Assembly (NCBI GenBank): GCA_021234155.1
Contig: JAJEKV010000038.1
Coordinates: 4,214,847-4,278,846, forward strand
Direction: 5' to 3'
DNA length: 64,000 nucleotides
From: Isoetes taiwanensis
Lineage: Eukaryota; Streptophyta; Lycopodiopsida; Isoetales; Isoetaceae
Positions 33,856-45,498 of this stretch are shown here, piece by piece (within the stretch, counting starts at the first letter, position 1; every line of letters starts with the position of its first letter). The notes under the pieces were generated by a model that was not told the origin of the DNA, searched no databases, and saw only the letters and a list, made by a program, of their open reading frames with translations. The translations under genes and the position numbers were made by a program.

Positions 33856-36800
33856 ATGGATGGCCCAAATGTGGCAGTAAGAAAGAACTGGCATGCAGGT
33901 AATTTGCCTTCAAAAGAGGGCAATAATACTGAGGCACTGTCAGAATTATATGGAGATGATATGACATCAAGCAAAACATGCAGCACTAGAAGCAAGTGCT
34001 CATTTCAAATTGCTGGATGCCCTCAAACACCAGATCGGGAATTAAAACTGATATCTGATGGTAAGTGCTGGAATCTCTGCTTAAATCTTAAAGCTAGCTT
34101 GTTTATAATAAAAAGCAGGCTGTTTCTTTTGTCTTGGCAAGACAATCATTTAAGGCAATTGTTCTACTTTGATAGCAGACACTAAAGATGGATTTGGTTT
34201 GCTTAAGACTCATCTTAATCAATGATAATGGGACCATATATCTTTTACATCAGGGAATGAAGCACTTAGGTCCTATGCTATCATGGTCAACGACGAGATC
34301 GAATCTGTGCAACAGGAGGTGCAGATAGATATGAAAATCCCCAAATGTTCGGATCAAGACTCGCCATTACCAATCTATTTGAAGGTGAGTGCAAACGTAT
34401 GCGCAACATAGGACTGTACATTTACATTACACTCGTCCCTCCCTTAGATGTTGCATAGGTCGAGAACAGAATAAAGTTAGATCAGTACAGGCTAAAATAT
34501 GTAGGAAAATGTTGCCAGATTTCTAGGAACTATGACGGCTTCTGGACCTATGGTGTACCTAGGTTGAACATTATGACATAGTCTTGCATGTAGTTTGACA
34601 CTGTTAGAGATATAATGGTGAAAAGTTTTTGAAACGTGTTGGGAAAGTTTTTGAAAGATGTGAAAATAGACTGTATGCTATAGTGGACATATGTTTGTGA
34701 AGTTAGACTGTATAGACATGTTTGTGTTTGTGAACTTAGATTGTGTATATAATGAAGGTATTTTAGAAGAGGAAAATCATGTTATGATGTAAATGTGATT
34801 TCTGGGAAGGGCAAGTTATCTACACAGAGCAAAATTATGTTCACGTTAAGCGCAATTTCTGCGAAATCAAGTTGGCTGAAGTGTGATGATCTGCAAAGTG
34901 ATGTTAATCATATGAGCTTAAGTATGATTCTGCAAAATCAAGTTGACTGAAGGGTGATAATCCGTGTGTCGTAAGTATGATTTGTGCAAAATGAAGTTGA
35001 CTTAAGTGTGATAATGGTGAACAGTTCACAGACATCAAATACATGATATGGGTAAAGCCACAGTGGAATGTGCGCCGACCATTTGGCTGCATAGAGGAAG
35101 CGCCGATTGGGAAAGAGATTCTTGAGGGCATAAGTGGATTTGTGGCACCAGGGGAGATACTTGCGATGATGGGTCCTTCTGGCAGTGGCAAAACCACTCT
35201 TTTGAACCTGCTTGGTGGGAGGGTGAGAAGCAACTACACGGGCAGCATCACTTTCAACGATATGCCCTACAGCAAGGCTATGAAAAGAAGGTTAGCCCCC
35301 CCACCCTTCCTTTTTCTTTCCCTTAAAAATTTGCCATCTCTCTTAGTGTGGACCACACACTATTCATTCCTTGCCCCTTTGATCTTGTCTTTTTCTTGTC
35401 GTTGACCCTATGTCTCCTTCACCCCACATTCCAATCCATCCCTACCAAAACGTGCTCTATTTGTGCTTGTACCTTCCCTTGTTTTATCTACAGCTCCCAC
35501 TCGTTACTCGTAACGGCCTCAGCATATTCCCCTCTCCATAATTAAATATCATAACACATAGCAAAGACAATAGAAAAGTAAAAAGATAGACAAAAGAAAT
35601 TGGATAATGTAATACCCTTTAAATGCTCTACATGTAAAAACAAAATAAAAGTATGATATCGATATCTCATGATTCATACATTAGTTACATATCTCAATTT
35701 CATGGAAAGCTCTCTTTATTCTTGTCTCTTGTTTCCCTTGTTTAACAAGATTCTATCCACTATCATGTTGAGAAAGGGCCTTGATTTGGCCATTATGCCT
35801 TTTTGGCCCTACCCAAATGTAATCTTGCAAAAAGATAAAGTTGGCACTCATTAAATAAAATCTAGTGAATCTAGTAAAGCGCATTGACCACAATCGTTTT
35901 AATGTAAAGAGCTTTTTGAATAATTTATCTTTTGCCATATTCTCGTTATTGCACATCTATTATTTCTTTCGATTTCTATTAGCCTACATACCATACCTTT
36001 TAATTATTCCCATGTTTCATTGATTTATATATTTATTCATTAATTTATATATTTAGTATATTATATTATTTATAGTTGACATTATTCAGCTTATAGATGT
36101 GTATCGGCTTATCATCTAATGTATAAAAGTGTCGTAATAATGGTTAGCGTTGTTCCTCACTAGGATTAGTTTATAGAATGATTAATTTATATATATAGCA
36201 TGGGCAAAAGGTCGCCACAAGACAAAGTGTGCACAATAATATGGGTTTAGAACCATAACGTAATGATCCTTTTCTTTCATGTGCCTTTACAGAATGGGAT
36301 TTGTGACACAAGATGATATCTTATATCCACATTTGACGGTGAAAGAAACTTTGGAGTTTGCAGCATTATTGAGGTTGTCAAATCAACTTTCAAAGCAAGA
36401 AAAATTAGAACGAGCTGGTAAATTGATTGTGGAGCTAGGGTTGGACAGGTATAACTTGGAACTTTATCTATCGATTGAAACAAACATTAGTGATAATTCC
36501 TTCCCTTTTTAGGTGTAGAGAAACTATTATTGGAGGCCCCTTTTTGCGTGGTGTCTCGGGTGGTGAAAGGAAGCGTGTTTGCATTGGACAAGAAGTTTTA
36601 ACAGATCCATCCTTGCTATTCCTAGATGAACCAACCTCTGGTCTAGATTCTACAACGGCATTTAAAATTATACAATTAATACAAAGGTTTGCACAAGTAA
36701 GTTTTCTAGTTTTGTGTTTGCTTAGAGGGTGTATGTTGTTTGTGATGGTGGGGAGAGGGAGTGAACTTAACCCATTCGAGCATACAAAAAAAAAGAATGT

Positions 36801-38748
36801 CAAAAAGTCAACAAAGGTTGGATACAATAAAAATCCAATTCAATAAAAACTCACACGGCTTGTCTCCATTGAACTTAATTATCCAGATTTCTTTCTTTTC
36901 AAAAAATAAAAATAAAAAATCATAGTCTTTCTTATAAGTTTATAACAATATTTGCACTTATTTGGCATATTGTGTATAAAGGTTGGCAAAGGACATTCTT
37001 TTTAACCCTATTGGCCCTCTTTAAACAGGATGGTCGGACAATAATAACGACTATTCATCAGCCCTCAAGTAGAATCTATTATATGTTCGACAAATTAGTA
37101 CTCCTTTCAGAAGGCCGTACAATATACTATGGTAAAATTGAAGGTGCCATGCAACATTTTGGGTCGATTGGTTTTTCTCCAGCCATTATACCTGTGAACC
37201 CTTCTGACTTTTTGCTGGACTTATCAAATGGAGATGTAAGTGGTTGTTGTATACCATTTGACTTGCAATTGAAGATAAGTAATTCGACAATAACAAAAGA
37301 AACATGTGGACGAGCGATAATGAAGTTAGTGCAACAGGTAATTGGTCTTGTTTTTATTTTATATTAGTCTAATGATAATGTTTAAAAGTTATTATTTTAC
37401 TTTAGCATTTGGTGGGAGCCTTTATTAACAACAAAACATCAAGAGATGAGCAAATACAAGTTTCAAAAGTTAGTGATGATTTGCGGACAACTACATTAGA
37501 GAAACGAAATTGGAATAGCACGTGGTGGCAACAATTTTGTGCTTTAATCATTCGAGGGTTTAAAGAGAGACGACATGAGTACTTCAGTTGGTTGAGGATT
37601 GGACAAGTCTTTTTCTCTGCAATAGTTTGTGGTCTCATATGGTGGAACACCAACCATAAAGATGAGCGTGGTGTGCAAGATCAAGTAACATTCTTCTTTT
37701 AATTTTTCTTTTTTTGTACTTATTTGATGTTAACTTTTCAATGACCTATTTAATTGATGTTGCTCATTTTTGTATCGTAGGTATCTCTTTTGTTTTTCCT
37801 TTCCATTTATTGGGGCCATTTTCCACTTTTTGTGGCATTACATACGTTTCCTCAGGAGCGTGCTATCTTGATGAAAGAGCGAGCCTCTGACATGTATAGA
37901 TTGAGCTCTTACTTCATGAGTCGTATATTTGGAGATCTACCATTAGGACTGGGACTACCTGCAATCTTTGTGTTAATTATTTACTTTATGACAAACTTGA
38001 GCATGTCTTTGGCTTCCTTTGCATCAACTACACTTAGTGTATTCCTCATTGTGATCGCAGCTGAGGTATGGTCTCTTTTCTTGCCATTCCCCTCCAACCT
38101 GACCCCCCCTCCCTATACAATTAGGTTGTGCATAGACAGACAGACAGATAGATAGATAGATTTTTTGGTCTCATTGTAATATGCTATCAAATGCACTTTA
38201 TAGCACCCTTTTTTCCTTTCTCCATCTTTTTCTTTTATCTTTACGATTCTATATCCGTGCTTTTAAGGTTGACCTTTTCCCCCCTCCTTTAGGGTCTCGG
38301 ACTTGTTATAGGTGCTGCCATGATGGATGTAAAGCAAGCAACTACTTTTGCATCTATTCTTGTTTTGGCCTTCATGCTCACAGGCGGCTTCTTTGTTCAG
38401 GTAGTTCCTCGTGCTACATCTTAATGTGCCATTGAAATTCTCAATGTGAAGGGAACTAACTCATTTTCTTCTCTTTGAATGTAGCATATTGGGAAATTTG
38501 TCCGATGGTTGAAGTATGTATCTTATAATTATTATTCGTTTCGTCTACTCATCAAGGTTCAATATAGTAAGGACCAGCTTTTTGAATGCAATCATTCAAG
38601 CAATTGTAAGCCTTTGAATCTATCAAAATCACTAAATGGCATTGAGTTGGGAAGTCCATTACAAGAAATATGTGCTTTGATGGTTATGACTATTGGATAT
38701 CGATTAATAGCATACATTCTTCTTCGAAGAATGAAGGTTGAAGCTTAA
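33856..38748 (+). CDS. ABCG half-size transporter (WBC type, ABCG21/22-like), ten exons, 728 aa
   Basis: ABCG half-transporters dimerise in membranes and use ATP to export hormones, lipids or secondary compounds. Exons: 33856-34060, 34254-34384, 35025-35290, 36293-36448, 36513-36696, 37029-37337, 37406-37684, 37781-38065, 38293-38400, 38485-38748. All introns are GT-AG and phases agree, giving 728 codons plus TAA. The ATG sits in a GCCATGG context. The nucleotide-binding domain holds Walker A GPSGSGKT (about 162-169), the Q-loop TQDD (about 207), signature VSGGERKR (about 267-274), Walker B LLFLDEP (about 287-293) and H-loop His about 324 in TTIHQPSS. Six membrane segments follow: about 482-497, 511-533, the remainder of exon 8, exons 8/9, exon 9 and the [16 protein letters not shown] block. 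[12 protein letters not shown] before the first membrane segment and the MTIGYRL tail point to the ABCG21/22 group. No lesion is seen. Intron 2 carries degenerate tandem repeats. Confidence 0.92.
34864..35012. repeat. Three degenerate repeats in ABCG intron 2
   Basis: The block AAATCAAGTTGGCTGAAGTG recurs, with substitutions, at 34864, 34935 and 34988. Each copy is followed by a TGAT-type sequence. The last copy ends about 13 bp before the exon 3 acceptor. Confidence 0.65.
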
Positions 38749-39111
38749 AAAGAAGCTTGTAAAGCTCAGCTTTTCAATATTGATCAATGAGAATTTAAAT
38801 ATTCGTTTTATGCATTTTTCTTTTTAAATTCAAATTCGAGAATTCTAATTTAACAAAATGTTTAAGCTATTTGAATTACCAAAGTCATTGTTTATTTTAG
38901 GAATGCAGACTACTTTTATATTTGTTTTTGTTGGACTTTCTTTTTAGCAGGTTTGCTTAACTGAGGAATGCAAGTTTAGCCATGACATTTGTTAATTTTA
39001 AGCATCCACAGCTAGAATTGGAAAATAAGCTTTGGCTCTTCAATAGTGGCTTTCTCAATTGGATATGCATAGCATATGCTAGTAATGCGCTTCAAATGGA
39101 ACAATGCGCAA
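38749..39111. other. 3' flank of the ABCG gene
   Basis: AT-rich sequence expected to contain the ABCG 3' untranslated region. An AATATTGATCAATGAGAATT stretch follows the stop closely. No other feature was seen. Confidence 0.4.
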
Positions 39112-39399
39112 AATAATAATAATAATAATAATTTATTATCATGCTCCTTAGGACCTTGAGGTCATGGAGCAGCCATTACATGTTGTTTGATCTCAATTGA
39201 GTCAAAAACAATCTATGCAATTCAATCTTTTTAAGGTAGCAACCCAGTTTTCTTGGATCAATGTCTAAGAGACTATGAAAGCTATTGAGTCTGATATCAA
39301 ATGAATTTCTAATGTTCATATATTTGTGCATGCTAAAAATGTGTGCTCTTCATCCTCAACAACCCCATCGTGCATAGTAAGCATAACCGTTCTTCTCGG

Positions 39400-39999
39400 G
39401 GATGCCGGTCCATCTGCCTACTTCAATTTGGAGCACAATGCGAACTTTGTCCGTGATCGTGCAATAGTTTGCCTCGGGGCGTGGGATGCCGGGTGAAAGA
39501 TATGCTTGATCCGAGTATACCCGGCATCGGGTTCACCTCGTCATATAATATGTCATTTTAGTGCACGGTTCAGCCCCGGATCCGGCTCCATCACACGCAA
39601 CCGCATTCGGTGTCTCTTACACTTAGCTCGAATCCGGCGGTTAGCTTCATCGATTCCCCGACTAGCAGCCCATTCCAAACACATCCCCTGTACCATCACG
39701 TATGCGGACTCTTCCATGGCTTTTCTTGGTAGTCGATTATCATCTAGAGTAGATAGCTTTGTTTTACAAAAACAATAGTCACGGACCAATGCCTCGCCTC
39801 CAGCGGTAGCGGACACGCTTCCGCCAAACATAATTGGATATGGAATCATTTGTTTGATTCGAGTTCTTCTTGCGAGAAAAATCTTTTGAATGCATTCCAC
39901 TGTTTCCATAAGCCTTTTTGTGAGCAGGCCCCCATACGGAGCCCCATATAATGCTCTTGTTTGGACCAGCATTTTTAAAAGCATTTTTTCAACTTCCAT
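39400..39999 (-). pseudogene. LINE B ORF2, thumb and C-terminal region
   Basis: The 39553-39999 frame carries TRALYGAPYGG and then ETVECIQKIFLARRTRIKQM, the thumb block, followed by LDDNRLPRKAM. It aligns in layout with the LINE A thumb (EQVQKAFL.RALGVKS ... DDARLPKLAY). Further on, near 39410-39450, an IEVGRWTGIP block in another frame matches the position of IETGRW in LINE A. The two families therefore share the same C-terminal architecture. Confidence 0.65.
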
Positions 40000-40289
40000 T
40001 TCTGCAATGATGCCTTACGGCATCGTCTAAGCATGCCATACAAAGCCGTTTTCCCCCCCGCTACTCTCTTCTTAATACACTCTTTCCACTTATAATCTGA
40101 ACTGAATTCCAAGCCAAGATACTTATAATAACTTACGGTTTCTAGCAATTCTCCATTGTAAGTAAACCGTGGTCTTTGATTGTGCCATAAACCATGATCT
40201 TGGATTTGGATAAGTTAACCTTCATTTTCCTTGCTAGGCGAGAATTCACTTAGTGTTTGTAGATGTACTGTAAGCGCATCGGTGATTCC

Positions 40290-41000
40290 GCCAAACAATA
40301 CTACATCGTCGCATATAGCAGCAGTTGAATTACATAATCTCCTAGCTGCGTTCCCGGAAGACCTTTTTGCTCCATCCACTTCTTTGTAATTCATCTATAT
40401 ATAGTCCAAAAAGGGTGGGAGACAACGGGCAGCCCCTGTCTTACCCCTATCGTCTTTGTGAATTTCACATGGATTAATGCGCAAGCCGTGTTCTAACTTC
40501 CTTATACACCTGAGATATCGCCCCCATAAGTGCGGTTGGGACGCCAATTTCTTTCATTCGATTGCCTAACTCATCCACAGGTACCGTATCAAATGCTTTA
40601 GAGAAATCAATGAAAGCAAGGAAAAGGGCTTTACTGGTCTTTTGCCTTCTCTCGGCACTTTCGCAAAGTGAGGGCATGATCTAAGGTATTATGCATTTTT
40701 CGAAACCCAGCAGCGCGGGGCGTTTCCCATTTGTCTCTGCCCATGCACTCGGTTTTCGCCCAACAGGCAACCCGGCAATTTAGAATAGACACTCCCTACC
40801 ATGATGGTTCGTAATTTGGGCATCCGTTTTATGCCCGACTTATACTTTGGAACAATTTTGTTAGATTGCCATGAGTTCGGGCAGCCACCGCTTGATCGGC
40901 ATTTAGTTGATCTGTTAAGACCTGTAAGAGCATTTCCCCACCCCATTTCAGGAGCTCGGCACTCATACCTTCGAGATCTGCGCAGCCTTCCCATTCTTTA
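40290..41000 (-). pseudogene. LINE B ORF2, reverse transcriptase palm
   Basis: The 40474-40677 frame contains LFLAFIDFSKAFDTV, the first metal-binding motif (Asp in FIDFSKAFD). Around 40291-40319 the coding strand reads TATGC then GACGATGTAGTATTG, which is the YADD box disrupted by a one-base shift. Frames at 40689-40994 hold upstream RT pieces in changed frames. The enzyme cannot be made from this copy. Confidence 0.65.
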
Positions 41001-41056
41001 GATGCTCTAAAGCCAAGTCTACCTCACGCTCTTTGTGAAGATATCTTCATACACAT

Positions 41057-42356
41057 CTATCGATTCCATCTTGGCTGCACCTTCATAATAGTACCGGGGA
41101 TCTTACCACCAGCTGCAAGAGATCCTCTTCTTTTTAACCGATGGTGTACCACGGGACCCGCATTTTTATTCCAAAAACTCTTTGGGTGCTTATGGAGCCG
41201 ATTACACAAGTCCTCCTGCCTTTTAGCCTCGTATGCTCTTTTCTTGCCTCGAATGAGCAGTTTGTACCATTTGGGCTTTACTTTAACTCCCTTAGGGAGT
41301 CGTGATCTCGCTATGGAGCATTCAGTATCCCACCATGTGTTGCAAGGTTTTCCTGCCTTCCTAGGCTTCGTATATCCAAAACAATGTCCTGCTGCTTTCA
41401 TGACTGTTTCTGTGAGTAAAGCGGAGTCAGCCTCCAGTTTACCACTCCAAGAGACGTGACTGAGTGTTTGGTCTAGGCATCTCTGAAAAGCTTTCCTTTT
41501 AGTATAGTCCAATTTCAACTTGGGCTTAGCGCGGATGGGACTGGTTACATCATCTAATTTCCCCTTCAATTCAAGGTATAAACCTACGTGATCTGATTCT
41601 GGTACTTTGTCTTGCAGTTTAAAACATTCCACTAAACTGCTACTTGTAGGTGACATGAGCAGGTAGTCTACAATACTTTCTCCTAAAGGGGTAATGCAAG
41701 TGCTGGTATGTGTATCACGGAATCTCCTGATTCCGTTCATGATTTTGAGTCCACAGGTGGTCCCGAAATCAAGCAATTTGTCTCCCATTTGGTTTCTTAT
41801 TTGATCTGTGGAATCGCGCGCAAAACATTCGTCATCTGTTTCTGATAAGAGCAGATCTCCTTCTTGTATATAAGATACAGCTTGTGCCCCTTTCGTCCTG
41901 GCATTAAAATCACCTATTACTATTACTTCTCCCTTATCTTTATATGTCAGCACTTCCTTGCTGAGATCGTGGAGTGGGTTGTCCCTGTCCAGACCCATTT
42001 GATTGTAAACATTCATAGCCTGAGTGGGGCATAATAGCATGCTGCCACATAAACTTGGTGATTTTCCAGCTCTATACATATCCACACATGTCTTTGTTTT
42101 AAACTCATGCTCGCCACAACCGTACCCTTTCGGCAATTTCCTTTCCTTGCATATGCGCAACACCACCAAATCCTCGTCCTACTCTGGGCCCCTTAGTGTT
42201 CCACATAGAACCTACTATGGTAAAACCTCGGTATGTCGGGAGTGGTCCAGTCCGATGTTCCCAAGTTTCAAGAAATAGAAGCACATCCATTTTACCCACT
42301 ACATCCAAATTTGCGACCACTTTTTTTTGCGAGAGGCCATGTATGTTCCATGACAA
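41057..42356 (-). pseudogene. LINE B ORF2, apurinic-type endonuclease domain and linker
   Basis: The EEP-fold endonuclease nicks target DNA for insertion. The 42105-42356 frame starts MSWNIHGLSQKK and includes LFLETWEH, the first and second conserved blocks. A frame change leads into 41057-42169, which has VIVIGDFNART, then ESIVDYLLMS, then ESDHVGLYLEL, matching the GDFN, D..L and SDH motifs. The linker to RT includes WWDTEC and KSFWNKN. At least one further frame shift lies between the N-terminal and GDFN parts. Confidence 0.75.
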
Positions 42357-42395
42357 AGAAACCTCAAGGTCCCAATTTCCTATTCTTTTCTTCGT

Positions 42396-43084
42396 TTAGT
42401 GACTACCGCCTTCCCATTTCTGTCTAGATATGCCACAAAACCTTCTCGATCTCAAAAGATCTTTAACTTTTGACCATTCTCTTTTCCTGGCTTCTAATTG
42501 GGTCGGAGTTAGATCCATATCGATCCAAATCTTGTGGCCTTTCAAAGCTGCCCTGTTTTCTAACACCCGGTTCCGAGCCTCTTCATTATTAAATCTGACT
42601 AGAATTGGCCTGCTATAATTTGCTGGTTTACCAAGTCTTCTACTGTGGATGGCTTGAGGTTCATGCAAATGCATGACCTCCTTGAAAAATTGTGCAATAA
42701 CCTGGTTTGTGTCTTCTCCTTCTGTCTCTGCTAACCCTGAAATCTTCAGGTTTTTCATTCTAGTCTGCTCTTCCTTCTCACGCTATGTTCATGGTGTAGA
42801 TCAATTTGTGTCTTAGTAGCATTTGCTACTAAGTCTGAGAGCTGTGCTTGCAAATCAGTTATAGTAGCATTAAGATGAGACGTACCTTCACAGGAGTTTT
42901 TAGATAAAAGAGCCTTGAGCTCCATGTTTTGTGCGATCAATTCCTTGTTCTGGTCGCCCAAATTCTGCACAAGGCTTCGCAGTTGGGCCAGCTCCCCTTT
43001 TATTTCTCTCAGTGATCTGTGAAGATCTTCCTCATCGCTGGGGTCTCCCCTGCCGGGGGACCCAGCTCTCCTATTTCTGGTCAT
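42396..43084 (-). pseudogene. LINE B ORF1: coiled coil plus RRM-like domain, frame-shifted
   Basis: ORF1 proteins coat LINE RNA. The upstream part (43084-42755) is Arg/Gly-rich at its start and then forms a heptad-like coiled coil (LREIKGELAQLRSLVQNL). The downstream part (42758-42396) carries MKNLKISGLAE, then PILVRFNNEEARNRVL, then KIWIDMDLTP, the order of an RRM-like domain and C-terminal domain as in L1/Tx1-type ORF1. The two parts overlap by ATGA, but the frame upstream of that ATG (REKEEQTR) reads straight into MKNLK. A one-base indel near 42778-42786 therefore split a single ORF. This is not a designed stop-start overlap. Confidence 0.7.
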
Positions 43085-43100
43085 ACGAAAGTTAGGCGCT

Positions 43101-43547
43101 GCCGCTTAAGCTAAATATAAATATACTTTGCTTAAACCGCAAGACAAAATTAGATGGTCGATGCGCAAAAACTATTCTATTGTATTCTATTCTTAGGTTA
43201 TTCTAACATTTGATCTATGCAAAAATACAGATGATTGAGCAGAAGGAAAAACCAGCTTGCAAATCCATTGCTTTAGCAATATTATGATAGATCCAACATT
43301 CTTATATATGTGAAATCATGTGAAATCATTTGCATTGAAAAGGGAATCTAGCAGTCCCCTACTTGCCTTTATAAAAATAGAATACCCCTATCTATATATC
43401 CACCTTAATGGTTTTCAATGCCTAATAAGCTTCAAATTTGATATTTATATCTTTTAAAATCAAAACTCAAATGTGATGCACAGTATAAAAGCATAGAGAA
43501 TGGAGGCAACAAAACATAGTTGCAGCATCTTAAGCATCTTAATCGTC
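43101..43547. other. Spacer without recognised genes
   Basis: AT-rich flank 5' of the LINE B element. No reading frame or repeat of note was seen. Confidence 0.35.
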
Positions 43548-43972
43548 AATCTTACATCAAAGCACAACAATGGTACCATCCAAATACTTAGCAAAATTGT
43601 GATAAGAAACTTTTAGACCAATTTGGCAAATTGATTTCATATTATAGACTACGAGCGTGCTCTAGATGAAGGGACGAATCGTGGACCACATACTTTTTAT
43701 GATGTACATCTTGAGGGAAGGTAAAGTGCATTCTTATATTTTGATAGTTTAGAAATCTTACATCAAAGCACAACAAAGCTATTGCTTAGTCTACACCGTC
43801 CAAATAGCTAGCAATGATTGTGGTAAGAATCTTTTAGACCATTTTGGCTATTTGATTTCATATTATAGACTACGAGCTTGCCCTAGATGGAGGGAAGAAT
43901 CGTGGACCACATACTTATTATGATGTAGATCTTGGAAAAATGTAAAGTGCATTCCTATATTTTGATAGTTTG
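43548..43972. repeat. Diverged tandem duplication of about 206 bp
   Basis: Both copies begin AATCTTACATCAAAGCACAA (43548 and 43754). They share TTGATTTCATATTATAGACT, AATCGTGGACCACATACTT and GTAAAGTGCATTC, with roughly one difference per ten bases. No coding frame is shared. Confidence 0.75.
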
Positions 43973-43995
43973 AATTACGCTAGCTACCTTATATT

Positions 43996-44177
43996 CAATC
44001 GTGGTGTTTATCAACCACTGTCATGTTTGAACCAGCATGAAATAAAAAAAACTCCGTGTATTTTTTCTGTCAATGTGGTTTTAACATGACACTCACTAAA
44101 AAATTCGTTAAGTCCACAAAAACCTCGTGTACTTTTTTTGGTTCAAACATGACAGTGGTTGATAAATACCACGATTG
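43996..44177. mobile_element. 182-bp MITE with 39-bp terminal inverted repeats and 9-bp TSD
   Basis: The left terminus starts CAATCGTGGTGTTTATCAAC (43996-44034) and the right terminus is its reverse complement with one mismatch in 39 (44139-44177). Flanking both ends is the perfect direct repeat CCTTATATT (43987-43995 and 44178-44186). Long inverted repeats with a 9-bp duplication are typical of Mutator-like elements. The interior is AT-rich and non-coding, so this is a non-autonomous copy. The inverted-repeat and duplication calls are direct observations; the Mutator assignment is inference. Confidence 0.9.
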
Positions 44178-44186
44178 CCTTATATT

Positions 44187-45356
44187 ACCCTCTCCAATCA
44201 ATTTGCTTTTGTTTCTTAGATAATTCCTTTTAACAAGGGAGTGCATTCTCACTAACTACATCAATACTAGCATCCCATCCAGCACTCAACATCTGAAACC
44301 AAACACATTGCTTATAAGCAAACAACTGAAAATGTCTATGAAATAAAATGAAATAAAGTGGGCTCTATGGAATAGCTAAACTGCTGAAGAATAAGGTTTC
44401 AAAATCAAGTGCTTGGGTTTTCAAGGATTGTTTAAGTGATTGCATTGCATCAGAGAACGTATCTGCAAGACTAAACCCTCTGGATGTGACAAAGCTTTAG
44501 GACAATTCCTATCAAAGTGCATTTTCCCTCCACATTATGCTTGGCAAACATCTGAGCAATTAAGGCATATCCATCTTGGTGAGCTGGATTGTAAAAACCT
44601 ACTGTTAATTTCGCAACATGACGATGTTTTACACTACTAGTCAATGCCAAAAACCTGTTAAGGAACAACAATCAGAGGCCAGCTCAGTGATCTCTTCACA
44701 GTTTAAGCATTTGCCCTAGTTTCGGGAAGCTCACCTTGGCAAAGATTCTTCTCTCTCCAAAAGCAAGTTTGGCAGGGCTATAAGACTTTATCCCCATGAA
44801 TTATAATCATTTCACAATACCAAAGAAGAAAAAAGCAACCAATAGCTATCATAATCCCCCCAACCTCCCCCCAACACAGAAAAAGCATGTCCCATGAGGT
44901 TGTGAGTTGTAGTCCCTTGTATTAATAGGTGCCACGCCCCACTCCGAGTATCCTCGACTCATTACAACTCTATTCAACTTGCACATCAAATATTTATCAT
45001 AACAATGCAAGCATCATCAAATACAGACAATGCAAGCATCATCAAATATAGACAATTTATTTTATCCGAATTTGAGAATCTAACATCCATAAATCATGAA
45101 TTTTAACATTCAAACTATTTATATGAAGTCTATAAATTTGAAACATAATTTTATGAAGTCCTGAAAGGTAAAAGGCATAACCAAAGTTCGCCAATACCAA
45201 GATCATTCCAACCATATGTTAAAGGACAGGAAGGAACCGCAACTCCCAACATGGACCAAGAGCCACTTCAATCTCTTCAATAGTCCCATCCTTAAAAATC
45301 ATCAAATGTCTGGCAGAAACTCCTCATGAAGTTAAAATAAACATGTGCACGAGACC
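44187..45356. other. Intergenic DNA
   Basis: AT-rich, with short direct repeats such as CAATGCAAGCATCATCAAATA twice near 45004-45050. No gene was recognised. Confidence 0.35.
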
Positions 45357-45498
45357 AAAAATTCAAGAATGTTTTTTTTTTTTTTTGTTGAAGGACGTCA
45401 GACTTTATTCAATCAAAGAGTCAAATACAAGTATAAATGCAGAGACAGGAATAAAATCTCAGCGGATAAGCGGAGACCCACCGAGTGAAGCAACCTGC

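Larger units (their letters stand above)
39112..43100 (-). mobile_element. LINE with coiled-coil ORF1, nearly full length, decayed (LINE B)
   Basis: A two-ORF non-LTR retrotransposon on the minus strand. Reading 5' to 3' it has ORF1 (43084-42396), an endonuclease region (42356 to about 41250), RT (about 41000-40290), thumb and C-terminal part (39999-39400) and a 3' end that runs into an (ATT)n tail, seen on the plus strand as (AAT)n at 39112-39132. Simple-repeat rather than poly(A) tails occur in several non-L1 LINE clades. Frames are broken at least five times, so the copy is dead. No target-site duplication was found, so the outer limits are approximate. Confidence 0.8.
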
